The notes below the pieces were generated by a model, which was not told where the DNA came from, did no database searches, and saw nothing but the letters and a program-made list of their open reading frames with translations. A stretch of 64,000 bases of DNA from Acanthochromis polyacanthus (taxonomy: Eukaryota; Chordata; Actinopteri; Pomacentridae): the NCBI RefSeq assembly GCF_021347895.1, contig NC_067129.1, forward strand, positions 33,889,690 through 33,953,689. Reading direction: 5' to 3'. The stretch's first letter is position 1; every line of letters starts with the position of its first letter. This document shows positions 10,346 through 24,400 of the stretch, piece after piece. The translations under genes were made by a program, and so were the position numbers.

Positions 10346-11540
10346 CAAAAGAGCTTTGGAGAGACTACAACCTCTTTTCATCTATTTAATCTCAAAATCA
10401 TAAGTCTGTATTTCAGCTCAAATAAAATGGCAAATGCAGACTTGTACATGTAAAGATGGACATTTTTAAAATTACGCCTATTGCCACTTCAACTTACAGA
10501 GCAGTTTGTTGCACTGATTATAAGACATATTTGTGTCAACACAGGAAACTATGTTGAAAATGACGCTGAATGTTCAAGGAGCTGTTTATTTCTCTGAGCA
10601 TTTTTTCTACTTCTACGTCTTAACCTTCAGATTTGTCTCGTCTGCCATGAAACCACACAGATTGTCAAACCGTCTCTTGTTATTCTTGTGTGACGGTTAA
10701 ATCCTTCCTCCAGCGTGAAGAGGGGTTTGAACTGAGATTGTGAGACCGAGAAAGAATGATAACAAACAGGCCTGAAAACTGAAAACAATAGCTGCCCCTG
10801 AGGCTGCACAGATATTGTTTTCGTATCTCCAGTTCTGCTCCATTCTTCTATATGTGGCAGAATTACTTTTGAACAGGCATTGCTGAGAGTAGAATAAAGG
10901 TCACTGAGAGATAAAATATGACGTCAAATGTTGGGAAAGTAAAACAGTTCTGGTGATGGCCTCAGAACAGCTACCATTGTGGATGATTGGTAGCAATGAC
11001 GCTCAGTGTTTTACTGACAGTATGTACTGTATTTCTTGTGGTGACTATGGGCGGCAGTAGTATTCTCTTAAAAAATAACAAAAATGCATGAAGTGACATA
11101 AAAAAAAGAGTAAGGTGATAAAAAGAATAAATAATGGCAAAAACGCAATTAAATACTTGTGTGTGTGTCTTTAATAGGAATTCAGAGAGTGACGAATAGA
11201 ATCAGTCAGAAAAGAACGGAGCTTAATTGTTTACCAGAGTGAGAAATTGTCCTCAGCTACACAAGATGGGTATTATAGAACCAGTTTGGTGCCAAATAAG
11301 TCACTGATGGATGAAACAAACAAACACCCCAAAATAATCTAATGCAATACACAAAAATATATTTCAAAATAAAAACTATTTCTAAGATTCATGTTTGTGT
11401 GCTAAAAAAATATATTTTGAGAAGCTTTGTGACAGTTCAGGAATATAAAACATAACTTTTAATAGATTCAAGACATTTATTTGTCACAAATGCAGTTATA
11501 CATATTATAATTATATAGTGAAATGCATTGTGCAGTTGCA
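10346..11540. other. Intergenic DNA without recognised features
   Basis: AT-rich, no exon-like open frame and no clear repeat that I can name. No trace of a Rab GTPase (no G-x-x-x-x-G-K-S/T or D-T-A-G-Q coding) was seen on either strand. Confidence 0.4.
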
Positions 11541-11544
11541 AGTT

Positions 11545-11729
11545 TGTTGTTCATCCATCCATGCCATTCTCTATACACCGCTTTATCCTCACTAGGGTCG
11601 CGGGGGGTGAGGTTCCAGTCTGTCACAGGGCTACATATACAGACAGACAATCACACTCACATTCACACCTACGGGCAATCTTCTTGCTGCAAAGCGAAAG
11701 TGCTAACCACTACCCCACTGTGCAGCCCG
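11545..11729. repeat. LINE (L2/Maui-like) 3' fragment
   Basis: The stretch starts with tcatccatccatgccattct and runs through ccgctttatcctcactaggg, then ggctacatatacagacag, acaatcacactcacattcac and ctaaccactaccccactgtg. This is the tail region of a very common fish non-LTR element, with internal parts missing. A SINE that shares the same tail is the alternative. Confidence 0.6.
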
Positions 11730-12349
11730 TTTGTTGTTCAGTACATGTTAAATATTATGCTGTAAGCTTGAACAATGTGTGTGCCTGACTAACATTTGCA
11801 GCCTAAGAGCACATATTGTACGTTGTACTATTTAAAAAAAAAACACACAGAGTCTGCTGAAAAGGTTGATTCCAGTGCTGAGTATAGAATGATTTACTCA
11901 TTTGGGAATCAAATGTTGGAAATGTGGCAATGTCAACTAAATTTTGCTTAACTTGTATCTGCTGTCCTCATTAGTAAACATGTTTTGTACACAACAGATT
12001 AATTAGTGTATAAATAAGATGCACCAGCAATTGCCAACAAAACATTCAACCGCTGACACTAAGCTGAGTCAGTTTGAATAATTAAAAAGAAAGGAAATTT
12101 ATATGGACAACATTAGTGTTTGCAAGAAGTGCTAAGTTGTTAAAAAAAAAGAGGAAATCTGTACATAATCAAAAATAAAAGTGCACAAATGTGGATAAAG
12201 TAAATTACAGAGAGCTGATTTTTCGTATAGTTATTTTAAAAACAACATAATTAAACTATACATATATAGGACACGTGAATAAAAACCTTAGTTTTAAATT
12301 TTTATTTTTAAATTCTTCATTTGTTAATTTTTTTTATTTAATTAAATGA

Positions 12350-12447
12350 CGAAACGCCGCACATTTTCAGTAAGTGATGTGATCAGGTTAATCTTCATCC
12401 GTCCCGCAGTTCACGCGAGATTTTACGAGAGGATAAGTTGAGGGAAC
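12350..12447 (+). promoter_or_regulatory. cul5 5' untranslated region and core promoter region
   Basis: A locally CpG-rich stretch (gaaacgccgc, cgtcccgcag, tcacgcgaga, tacgagagg) runs directly up to the cul5 start codon, in otherwise AT-rich sequence. There is no TATA box. This fits a housekeeping-type promoter; the exact transcription start cannot be placed. Confidence 0.5.
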
Positions 12448-12471
12448 ATGGCGACGTCTAATTTGCTAAAG
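12448..12471 (+). CDS. cul5: cul5 coding exon 1
   Basis: Encodes residues 1-8, MATSNLLK, and then the donor gtagga. Identical to the human start, which fixes the initiation codon. Confidence 0.95.
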
Positions 12472-15400
12472 GTAGGAGGCACTTCAATTCAATTATTTGT
12501 ATTTAACGCCCGCCGGAGCGCTTGTCATTTGTGTGGTGTGATGTTGGCGTTAGCTCCAACCTTAACGAAACAGCACACCGCACCTGAACACGGCCGCAAT
12601 GTCAGCGTTGACTTTAGCTGGCAGCAGTTAAGTTGCATCTGGCTAACATTAGCTACTTATCAGTGATTTAGCTGCTAAATGGAATAGCCACAACAGAGCT
12701 AAATGTAACGGGAAAAGGCAGAGACGAGGTAGCCGGAGAGTCACAGAGACACACAGCGGACAGGAAACGTTTTGTTAGCTTAACCTGTGCTGAAATAGGA
12801 ACATAGCTTGTGTTTGTACGTTAGCTACCAACCTCCATATCATCTGTCAGTCAGTGGCTCTGGAATCTGCAGCTGATCAAGCCACTTAAAAGACTCGCTA
12901 AAGGCTGCCAGAAAAAAAGTGTCGGAGTAGTTTCTGTGCACTTAATCCTCTCTCTGATAAGCTTGTCAGGCATCTATGGCACTGTGTTTGATTCAGTGAT
13001 AATTCACATCGTCAGGCACAGGTACAGGGGAGGTGGCATGCTAAGCTAGAGCTGTGGATCAGTTCTAAGTGACACTGGGGTCTAAACACAGGGGTTTTGC
13101 AGAAATATAAAACTGTGTGCACAGTATTGACAGTATGTGCTGAAACACTAATAACTATATGTTAGCATGTATTAATATGATGAAACACTGCTTTATTTAG
13201 GAATATTAATGCAAGGATTGCATGAACTGCAGTAATAGAGATATTTAAACAACAGTTTTTAGTGACATGGAACCTCCACACAAGGCCAGATAATTTGCAA
13301 ATAGTATCTAACCTAATTGCTGGCAATTACTGTCCCTTGGCTGATCGCACACTTCTTAAATAGTGTAGATGTGTTTACACATAGACTGATTAAAGTGTAA
13401 AGGGTCCTTTTTGCAAATATTGCTGTCCTCTGAACAATGTTCCTCATCCTGTAAGTCCTAGTCAGCCACGTTTCATTTACTGAAACACAACTTAATATGT
13501 TTTAGATTTCATTAGTTTGAATAAACACAGTTTTATTTAAGCATATCTCCCGTTTGAGGGCAGCATGAACTGGAGTAAAAAAAGATATTTGAAGAATTTG
13601 TAACATGGAACCTCTACACAGCAATTTGATTTTATTTATATAGCGCCAATTACAGTTCAGATTGTCTCAAGATGCTTTACAGAACCCACCTCAGTGGCAA
13701 AAAACCTCCCTTTTAACAGGAAGAAACCTTGAGCACAACCTGGCTCATATTGGAGGACCCATCTGCCGCTGGCTGGCGAGTTGAGAGGGACATGAGAGGG
13801 ATGGGAGAAGAGGGTGGTGGGCTACAAGGAAACATGTAACACACATTGGGATACATGTATGATTAGAGTAACATAAATGATACAAGTACAAGCCAACATT
13901 GGAACTGATTCACAAGTTTACTGTTACGTTGTACGGCTCTGGCATTAAATATGCTACATAAATAGCTGGTAGTAAGATGCAAACAGTGTGTAGATTAGCA
14001 TATCAAGTACAGTAAAGGTAATGCAGAGTAGATTGGTGAAAATGGGCAGCTGGAAGCAGTGGGCTGGAGGAAGGTCAGCAGCAGCATCCCACAGTGGACA
14101 TGATGGAGACTAAGCTACTTGGTGGGACAGCAACCACAGACCAGAAACATCCAGCTCCAGGGCCAGGGACACTCAGAAAAGGACACAGGGGGACACAGAG
14201 AGAATGCAATGCATTAACAGTATATATTGTAAATACATAGGTAATGAGAGAAGGGCTCAGTGCATCCAGAGAGGTCCCCCAGCAGCCTAAGCCTATAGCA
14301 GAACTACAGGACATTGAAGAGGAAGTCAGCTGTATATGTGGACTCCAACTGACCCCCTTGGAGTCCCCCGAGTCAGCCCTAACTATAAGATTTGTCAAAA
14401 GGAAGGTTTTAAGCCTGGTTTTAAAAATAGAGAGGGTGTCCACTTCCCAAACCCAAACTAGGAGCTAGTTCCAGTGGAGATAACTGAAGACTTCGCCCCC
14501 ATTCTACTTTTAGAAATTCTGGGAACAACAAAGTAAGCCTGCAGTCTGAGGCTTTTTGCAGATATTGCTGTCCTCTGAACAATGTGCCTCGACCTGTAAG
14601 TTCTATTCAGCCATATTTAATTTACTGAAACACAACTTAGTACATTTTAGACTGCATTAATTTGACTGAACACAATTTTATTTAGGAATATCCCCCACGT
14701 GAGGAAAGCATGAACTGCAAAAATAAAGACATTTAGCAGTTTGTACCATAGAACATCTACATAACAAGACCAGATAATTATCAAATAGTGCCTAACATTA
14801 CTTAAACTAAATGTCATGTTATCTGCACAGTTGCCATGCCTTGGTGTATCAATTACTGTCCCGCCACTGATCACACACTTCTAAATAATCTAAATGCGTA
14901 CTATGGACATAGCCTGATTAAAGTGTAAAGAGTCCTTTATGCAAATTTTGCTGTCCTCTGAACAATTCACCCCATCCTGTAAGTCATATGCAGCCATGCT
15001 TCATTTACTGAAACACAACGTAATGCGTTTTAGATTGCATTTATTCAGCTAAACACAATTTTATTTAGGAATATCCCTGATTTGAGGACAGTGTGATCCA
15101 CACTAGTAAATGTATTTAAACTAGACTAAACAGGATCAGGTAATCAGCAAATAATACACACTTCGTCTTAGCTGATATTGTAACCTCGTGGTTCAAATAA
15201 CTTAACATGTTTGTTCGTAAAAACAGGTAGCTGCCCACTCTGCCAGGTCAGTAATCCAATCATAATGTCATTTCATCTGCACTGCTGCCATGCCCCGGTG
15301 CATCAAGCACTGCCACACCTCTGAACACACATTTATAAGTAGTCTAACTAGTATAGTATGTGTACATTAGGACATGGCCTGATTGACCTTTTAGGGATAC

Positions 15401-18400
15401 TCTGTGAAAACATTTTCTGTCCTGTATGGCAGAAGCAGCCTCCTGTGCAGGCTAAACACTATCGTTTAATCTGAATTAACACAATTTTATGTAAGAATAC
15501 CGGCCATGTAAAGACACCATGACTGAAAATAATAAGAAATTGAAACTGCACTGTTATCCACAAAGTAACTGCCAGCTGAAATATTATATTGTTCCTGTGC
15601 AAATAGCTCAGCATGTCTGAAAGTGTTCAAATTGCCAAACCCACCTTAATCTAATCTTACCATAACCTTATCTGCTCTGTTACCATGTCCTTGTGCATAA
15701 ATCACTGATTACTGATCACTGGTGTTGCAACTGAACATTATTTTTAATGTTAATCAGTTGGTTATTGTATTGATTAATTGATCAGTTCTTTGGTCGATAT
15801 TATGCCAGAAAATAGTGAAAAATGTTAATTAGGGTTTCCAAATGCCCCAGATGGCATCCTCAAGTGTCGTGTTTTATCCACAACCCCAAGAAACTAGAAA
15901 ATATTCACACTTAAGACGCTGGAATCAGACAATTTTGACAGTTTTACCCCTTAAAAATGACAAAGTATTTCAATGAATGTCAAAATAGTCGGCGATTATT
16001 GTAATTTATTTTAGTTTAATTTAATTTAGTTAACAATTAGTTGATTGATGGTAAAAGTCAGTTCACTTTACTAACTAATACAAGGACTGTGCTGATAGTT
16101 TGTGCATGTTTTGCACAGTTTTTGATGTCTAAATGTGGTACGTTCAGCAAATGGGATTTCCTCCAGGTCACTGAGCATTATAACCATTTTGAGCTCACCA
16201 CCACAGCTGATTTTCTCTCTGCTTATCATGAATTTATTTCCTCAGAAATAGTAAAACATGTTTATGGAGCTTTTACAGTCTCCTGCAAGTTAAACCGGGC
16301 TGATCAAACACTTTTGGATTCGAATTAACTCACTAAACCTCTTGCTAATCGACCAACATTAAGGCTACAGATAAGACTTGCAAACTCTGTAAGTGTGTAG
16401 TCAATTAATAAATGAAGAACTCCACTTTAATGCCAAATAGTAGGGTACACTTTGTTACTGAAGCAGTGGAGACATGTTCATTCTGCTTAGGCACTGTATA
16501 AGAAATGGGTAGCTGCTTGGCTGAAGTGTTGCAATGTTGGGAAAACTCTGCTTATCTCAGCTGTGTTTGACGGATGTGTCCCAATTCCATACCGACTACT
16601 GTGACATGTGACACACTATTTATTTAATTATGTTCATACTTTAACTGTTCTACTGACCAACTATAGCTGCTTTGCTTTCTGTATATCACAGTTTTTTCTC
16701 CTTCTCTCCATGTCATTACTCCACTTCTAGTATTTATCGGTCTGTATCTGCACTTTATTTATCTCCATATATTTTTTTGTTACACTTTATCTTATATGGT
16801 TAAAGTGAATTCTAACTGTGTTTAAAGTTTTGTTCTAGAAATCAACATAGGTAATTATATTATGCTTTAAAAAGCAACACTCTCGGATATTCCCTCAGCC
16901 GAAACAACTTGACAGAACAGTTAAGAATTTCTTTTTTGTTTTCTTTTCATCCTTGTGGTTTATTTGCCACAACTAGTTTTTATTTTTTGCCTTATAGAAG
17001 ACTGTGCACATCAACAGCACACATTAAAAATCAGAGGAGGTTTTTTTGTATTGATTGATTGAATATGCTTGAATTTTGCATTATTTTTCTTTTCTTAATA
17101 GTCAAAATGGTTTAAAATAAGAGGTGTGTAGTGAGGAACTGGAACACAGTTATTGTTATTTTCCAGACAAAGAGAGAGAAATGGAAAAAATTCTGTATAG
17201 GAAATGTACGTCTAGGGTTTTTGGACCTTAACCCCTTAAAGTCAGGACGTTGTACCTTCTGGAGCATCAATTTGAATCTGTTCTGTGTCATGTCAGTCTG
17301 ATAATTACCTCTATATAAGCAACTTTATTTCTTTAAAATGTCAACTTTGAAATATTAGTTTAACATTTAACACAGCGTAGGACTGCAGCTGATGGTTTAT
17401 ACATATCGATGTTATTCTGGTAATTATTTTTTTAATGAAGTAATTAGTGTTTTTGTTGGTAAATATATCAGAACAGATTTTTGATCAGTCTGACTTGTCA
17501 AAGCAGGAATGTGACAAGTAAGGTTTTATGAAGTGTCCCACTAATTGGATAAAACTTACGGCACACAAAGCTGCAGTCATCAATCGACTGACAGAAAATG
17601 ATTTAGCAAATATTTGATGAATAAATAATCAATTTTAAGCAAGAATGCAAAACATTTGTTGCTTCCGTCTTCTTTCTTTTCGTACATGATAATAAACTGA
17701 AGATCTTTTCAAGTGTTTGTCAGCAAAGCAAGCAGTCAACACCTTGGGCATTTTTATGCTTTTGGGTTTTTTGTTGTTGTTTTTTTTAGCTTTCTCTGAC
17801 GTTTTCTAGACATTACAAATAATGGAGTAATAGTAAAAAAAAAAATCACAGATTAACTGATAATTTCAGCCCTAAAGTGATGACAGTGACCCAGACGATA
17901 ATTTCTTTTCATGTTACTTATAATTCTTGTGCTTTCTCTACTTTCAGAAGCCAAAACGTCTGCTATAGAACATTGTACAGGCTGACCTCGGTATTTATTT
18001 TTTAAATTTTGGGGCATTTTGGCTTAAAAAACTTTCAAAACTGTCTCGAAATAGTTCACATCTACTGGTTTCTAACCACAACATATCCTGTTTATGGGTA
18101 GAAGCGACATTGCTTTGCATACAACTTAAATTAAGTTCAGTGCTCTTTATCGTGTGCTCACATATAATTTTTCAAAAACTATTTCCTGATTTAGCGTTTC
18201 AGTGGTGGCCATATGTAACGTGTACCTTTAAATGTCTCCTCAGTTTGATTGAAATCTGGTGACTGTGGACATGTGATTCACATCATTTTCATTCAGTGAA
18301 TCTTTTTTCTCCATAAGAAAAAATGTGCATTTCTTCTGAGTTTCAGTTTTGTATGTGTTCCAAATTTATCGGAGAGAAAACACAGCCAGCAGGGTACAAC

Positions 18401-21400
18401 TGAACGTATCAGTCAGTCAATCAAACAGATTACTTGGAATAAGTGGAACTTGACAGAGAAAAGAATCAATTTGTAAAGTCAAATTGTAATTGACCCTGTT
18501 GTTTAATTTCACTGTAGCGTTGCCAGTGTTTGTGCGTGTTTGATGAACAAGCCTTACTTACATGAACAGTTTGATTCTCTCCCGTCTGTTTCCAGAACAA
18601 AGGCTCCCTTCAGTTTGAGGATAAATGGGACCTGATGCGTCCCATCGTGCTGAAGCTCCTGCGGCAGGAATCTGTCACCAAACAACAGTGGTTTGACCTG
18701 TTCTCGTAAGTTTTTTTTGCTTCTGCGCCTGTACTTTTGGCATAATACTCAGCTGCTGGAGGCAAATGGACCATGTTGTGTCTCGTTTTTGTTCCTACAG
18801 AGACGTCCACGCTGTTTGTCTGTGGGATGACAAAGGTCCAGCTAAGATCCACCAGGCCCTTAAAGAGGACATCTTAGATTTCATCAAACAAGCACAAGCA
18901 GTAAGACTCACAGATCCCCCCATTAGTCCACTCCACTTACATCCTATGGTCAAATAAGCAACTGAAAAGATAAATCTGCTCCTCGATACACAGTTGAGCT
19001 TCATCATTAAATAACTTGCTTTAACACCTCGGAAAGTGTGTGAAGTTCTTCCTTTCACTAACGGCAACGTGTTAACAGACCAGCTAGCTTGTAAACAGTG
19101 AGTGTTTCCTCACAGAAAAAGAGAAGTTTTTAGTTGCTGCTTTGCGTTCCTGTCTGTTAAAGCTGCTGTTGGTAGAGAAGAGTGAAAACTTCAGTGTCCC
19201 ACTATAAACAAGCACATTATAAGAGCCGCATCTCTCACACCTTCCACCACTGGAAGAAGAAAAAAGCCACGATGAGTTCTTAGGTTATGGTTTGTTTAAC
19301 CCTCTCCATCCTGGAGGATCTTGTGCCAGGACTCGATTGTATTTGCTTTAAAACTCAACCTGCACCAATTCTTAAAGATTACTGCTACTCTGATTAAAAT
19401 AGATGCAGTAAACTTCATTTTCATGCATCAAATCTGAGTTGCAGTTTTTTAGAACAGCAGCACCAACGTCACTCATAAGGATGCTACGTACAGTTCTGAT
19501 TATGGTGGAAGTCAGCATTTCAAATTTTCCGCGTGTCGTTCATCAGATCCCACTCTGGCATGGTAATGTGGATACAAAGACTTACATTATTTAAAAATTC
19601 TCCCCAGTGTTTCTGATTGAAAGAGCTCAGGCTGTTGATTTTGACATCACAGTTGTGGAAATGTGACTGATTGAATTTTGGGATGTTTTTTCAGGTGGAG
19701 TTTTTGAAAAATAGCCAAGGAAGAATGCATTTCATTAGAACTGACACAAAGTACAACAGATGAGAATGTTGTTAGTTTTGTGGGTCTTTTTACCTCTACA
19801 TGATAAGTTATGATGTCATTTAAATTATTCCCGTTCATTGAGATGAGACATGAATTTTTAAACTGAATTTCATGATATTTCATTTAAAACCTTACTTATA
19901 ACACTTGAGGAAAAGTCTGAGGATTTGTTATTTGGTAACCACGAGTGTCTGTTTAAGATTCAGTGCCAGTGCATTCAGCAGTTTATGACATATTTCCCAT
20001 ATCAGGGCTCCAGACTAACTTTCTCACAGGTAGCACCGGTGCAACCAACCTTCTCATTTGGTCACACCTTGTCACAGGCAAAACACATCACTTGCTGAAC
20101 ATCACGCTGGAAAAAAATGCCCCTCTCAAAACAAGAAAAAAAACCTCATTTCAAGGAACTTTTACCTTTTACTAAGTGAAATAATCTGCCAATAGAAGAA
20201 GTGAAAATGACTTGGTAAGATTTCTTGAAATAAGATCTTAAAATTAGCTGGGAAAACTTATTTTAAGCTTTATTTTACCAGGATTGTCAAGCTTGGGTGT
20301 CTTAACCCTCCTCTTGACCTCTGAAAAAAAAAAAAAAAATTTGGGAAAATATCTAAAGTGATTCTGTATATATCAGTAAAAGTTCTAATATGTTCTTTAA
20401 GAACATTTGGGGAAAAAATCAACCAAAATCCAGTGAAATTCGCTGGATTTTGGTTGATTTTTTTCCTGAATGTTCTTAAAGAAACCTTTTTTTTAACATT
20501 TCTTTTTTTTCCACCAAAAATGTTCAAAAATGTCCCAAAAAAATGTTGAAAATGTGGAAGTTTTCACTGTGAAAATAATATTTTTTTTCACATTTTTAAA
20601 CTTTAAACTGGGTCAATTTGAGGGTTAAACTTATTTTGAGTTTTCTTGTAAAATTCACTCAAAACAAAATAATTTCAAGATTGTTTGACTTAACAAGATA
20701 TTTAAGATGCGTTGTCTTCAAACTAGACCCTCCATCTGCTGAAATGTCACTTGTTAAATGAATTTATCTTAAAGGGATAGTTCGGGATTTTTGACATGAA
20801 TCTGTATGGCATCCCCGTCAGCAGTGTTGTTCATTCACACAGACTTACTGCCGACAGCGTCCGGTGAGCAGAGATCCGGTCCGGTTTTGGTCCAGACGAA
20901 GGTAGTCCGGCAAGTTTGCTGGGGCCACGAAAATAAAGCGTTTTCTTCTCAAACCAATATGTGTTCGAAAGAGTGATATATTTGCATCACAAAACCGTTG
21001 TCCACGAAAAAGTCAGACCTCGTGAACGCTTGGCACTATTTTCTCTCCCTTCATATCACTCCGCGCTGCCTCCAGCTGGCAGCCGCGCAGGTTTCACTTT
21101 GTTTACTGCTGGTAAAGTTAACAACAACATGTCTGACTACGACAGCGACGATGAATATATTGACTTCAGCATTCAGCCAAGGGGATATCTTTATGAACCC
21201 GAATATACTGAAGCCGAAATTCACCAGATGGAGTTAGAACGGGCAGAGAGCGAGAGAGAGGGTGGACAGAGAAGTGGATCACTTGTACAGTATAAAGTTA
21301 TAAAATTCAACCAAAAAACTGAGGAGGCAACACTTACTCTGAAGACAACTGACCGTCGGGTCCAGCTGGCCTGGGACGCTTCTTCCAGTTTATTTTAGGA

Positions 21401-24400
21401 ATGCATTCAGGAGTGCAGGGAAGTCATTATGATGTGTGATGCAGACAGGAGCTGGCAAGCTGGCCTCCTCATCAATTGAAAGGTCTTGCATCTGTGGCAT
21501 GATGAGATCCCATTCTCATCTCACCCTCTGTCGGCATTATTTCGCACTTGAAACAAGTACACCACCATTTATCAGTCACCCGGTGTCTCACGGCTCCAGC
21601 TGTGGCTCCAACTTCAACTTGTTCCACTTCTCTGTCCACCCTCTCTCTCTCTCTCTCTGCCCGTTCTAACTCCATCTGGTGAATTTCGGCTTCAGTATAT
21701 TCGGGTTCATAAAGATATCCCCTTGGCTGAATGCTGAAGTCAATATATTCATCGTCGCTGTCGTAGTCAGACATTAATCCCGAACTATCCCTTTAAATCA
21801 AGTGGGATGAGACATTTAGACTGAAAGTAAGACAAATAGACTTGGTAAGATTTGGAGTTTTTGCAGTGCAGCTTATCAATAGACACTACAGTTTACCGAT
21901 GTTCCCTAAACGCCCCACATTGCCGAGTGTGGTAGCTGCGGTGCTCAGACAGGTGTGTGACCAAAAGTGATCTTGAAAGGAATTAAACTAGGGCCTTCTA
22001 ATGTCAGATTTATTCCATATGAAACCGGGAGTTATTTCTTCTGTTTCTTCTTCTTCCTCTTTTCTATGAGCGGAATACACAACACTTGCAGGTGTTTGTG
22101 AGTAGACCGCATTTTTAAGCATAAATACTACAGTAGATTAGTTCATGCAATGGTGCGAAGCTAAAATCATTATTGTGATTCATGTTCATTTGTTTTTTAC
22201 TCTGTGTTAGTCATTGTAAGCGATTGATTTGCTTTTTTTCCTTCACTGGTTCAGTGTCTTCCTGCCTCCACCTGCCCTCTGATCATTAAGTGTGTCTGTT
22301 TTGGACCTCTCTCTGTCCACCTCCTCTTCCCTCATTTCATGTTCAAGTACTCAGCTAGAGATCACTTTAACTTTTTAACAGACATCAACTGAACGGCTTG
22401 TTTTACGCTCCAGACAGGGACAGACTGACAGAGCAAAGTTCTAAAAGTAATCCAGAGACATCGATACAGCTTATTATCATCATTATCATTCACAAACTTC
22501 AACTCGTGCACTGTCAAAAAAAGGTCGCAAATGAGACCATTTTTATAGCAGTCTGGAGCCCTGCATGTTTTCCCTTCAGGCTTCCCCTGAAAATCAGTAC
22601 ACATTTAAAAACAAAAACAAAAAACAACAACCTCTGTGTCACATTAGAGCTCATTTCTGCAGAGCCCTCTGAGGGTCGAGTGGTAGAAAATAATAATTTA
22701 GTGCTAATATGTGAGTTGATTAGTAAACTTAATGCTGCTGATAAAATGTGGACCTCAGACCTTGAGAGTGAAAGTTAGAGAGTGTTAAATGTAATGTATT
22801 ATTTATCCCCACTGAAAATAAAAGCAGATGAATATTCTGAGAGTGAAAACCAGGACATGCTGCACATTACGATTCCAGAGTGACCCTCAACCATCCTGGT
22901 CTGTTTACAAACCAGAAACTGTACAGGTTCTGATTAAATTGTTAATGCATAATTTATATGAAAGGATAAAGTACGGGACAGTGGATGTATTTTGAAGTTT
23001 TTACACTCTGGTATGGTGGATAATGTTCTCTGTTTCCAGTCCATTAAGAACAGTAAATGGGACATTAGCTGGTGTGATGATTAAATGATGCATTACACTT
23101 CTCTGAAGGCTGGATGAGACACTCTGGAAGGCTTATTTTAACATTTCCTTAAACCATGTGCTCATTTTTATTATATTTTCCCACATCTTCCACACATTCC
23201 CCTGTGAATGTAGAAAACTAAACAGAAAACAGAATCTGCTTAATAAAACATATTTTACTGCACAACATTTAACACTTTATAACATCAATAAATGTTTTAA
23301 GGTGAATCTTATCTGTTATGGCTTAGATTCTGCAGGCGCTAATCAGCGATGTTTTGTGTTTTTCTAAGCGGGTGCTGAGTCACCAGGATGACACGGCGTT
23401 GCTGAAGGCCTACATCGTGGAGTGGAGGAAGTTCTTCACACAATGTGACATCTTACCCAAACCGTTCTGCCAGCTGGAGATCACTCTGATGGGAAAGCAA
23501 GGGAGCAACAAGAAGTCCAACGTGGAGGACAGCATCGTCCGCAAGGTGAGGGGGAGCAGGAGGACCGCTTACTCCTGTACCCCAAAGGTGTAAGAACAGA
23601 ATAGAGTAGAGTAGAAATACTTTATTCAATATCTGTTGTTGTTACAGCAGAAAGAGTGCAGTTCCCACCACCATACTTACAGAGAAATAAGCAAAAATGT
23701 TTAGTAAATGAAAATAAACAATTAGAAAAATATAAAATTCAAAATGTCCTGTGTAAAGAATGTACAAGTGTTCAAGATATTGTGATTAACAGTGTGTTAG
23801 TTTTCACACCTCAGCTGCAGCATTCACATTTATTTCTCATATTTTCTCTTTACCACTCATGTAGAGTGTCTTGTAAATCTGTACTTCCTATTTTGATGAG
23901 GTGTTTTTACTCTACTCCAAGAGAGCTCTGCACAAGAATCCAATGTGCCTCGACTGTCTGTCTGTGCACAAATGGCAAATAAAAAAAATCTTGACGTTCT
24001 CTGTGCTCCTGACTGCAGCTCATGCTGGACACGTGGAACGAGTCCATCTTCTCCAACATCAAAAACAGATTACAAGACAGTGCCATGAAGCTGGTCCACG
24101 CCGAGAGGCTGGGGGAGGCCTTCGACTCCCAGCTGGTCATCGGAGTTCGAGAATCCTACGGTGAGAAACGCTGTGACATCGGCTTATTGATTTCTTCTTC
24201 TTTCCACTGGACTTGTGTTGTGTGACAGTTTGGACCGTGACCATGAATTTTCAAGCGTGCCAAAACAACGACAGATAGTATTTAGTGTCTGGGATTCTGT
24301 GTGCATGTAGGAAATAGAACAATGGAGGGAACAAATTTGTTGACTTTATGGTGATGTTTGAGAGGAAAAGAAGACATTGAGAGGGTAGAAAAAATGGCAC

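Larger units (their letters stand above)
20769..21796. mobile_element. Fold-back TTAA element with two opposed copies of one ORF (cul5 intron 3)
   Basis: Both ends read TTAA followed by AGGGATAGTTCGGGATT inwards. A reading frame beginning MSDYDSDDEYIDFSIQPRGY starts at 21,129 on the plus strand, and again at 21,774 on the minus strand. About 40 residues are shared, and then the two diverge. The minus copy continues to WWCTCFKCEIMPTE, which looks like the Cys-containing start of the P2X7-intracellular-domain-like ORFs found in fish genomes. The right copy lies right next to its terminal repeat, while the left copy is preceded by 340 bp of extra sequence. No transposase is present, so this is a non-autonomous, rearranged element. 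Confidence 0.7.
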
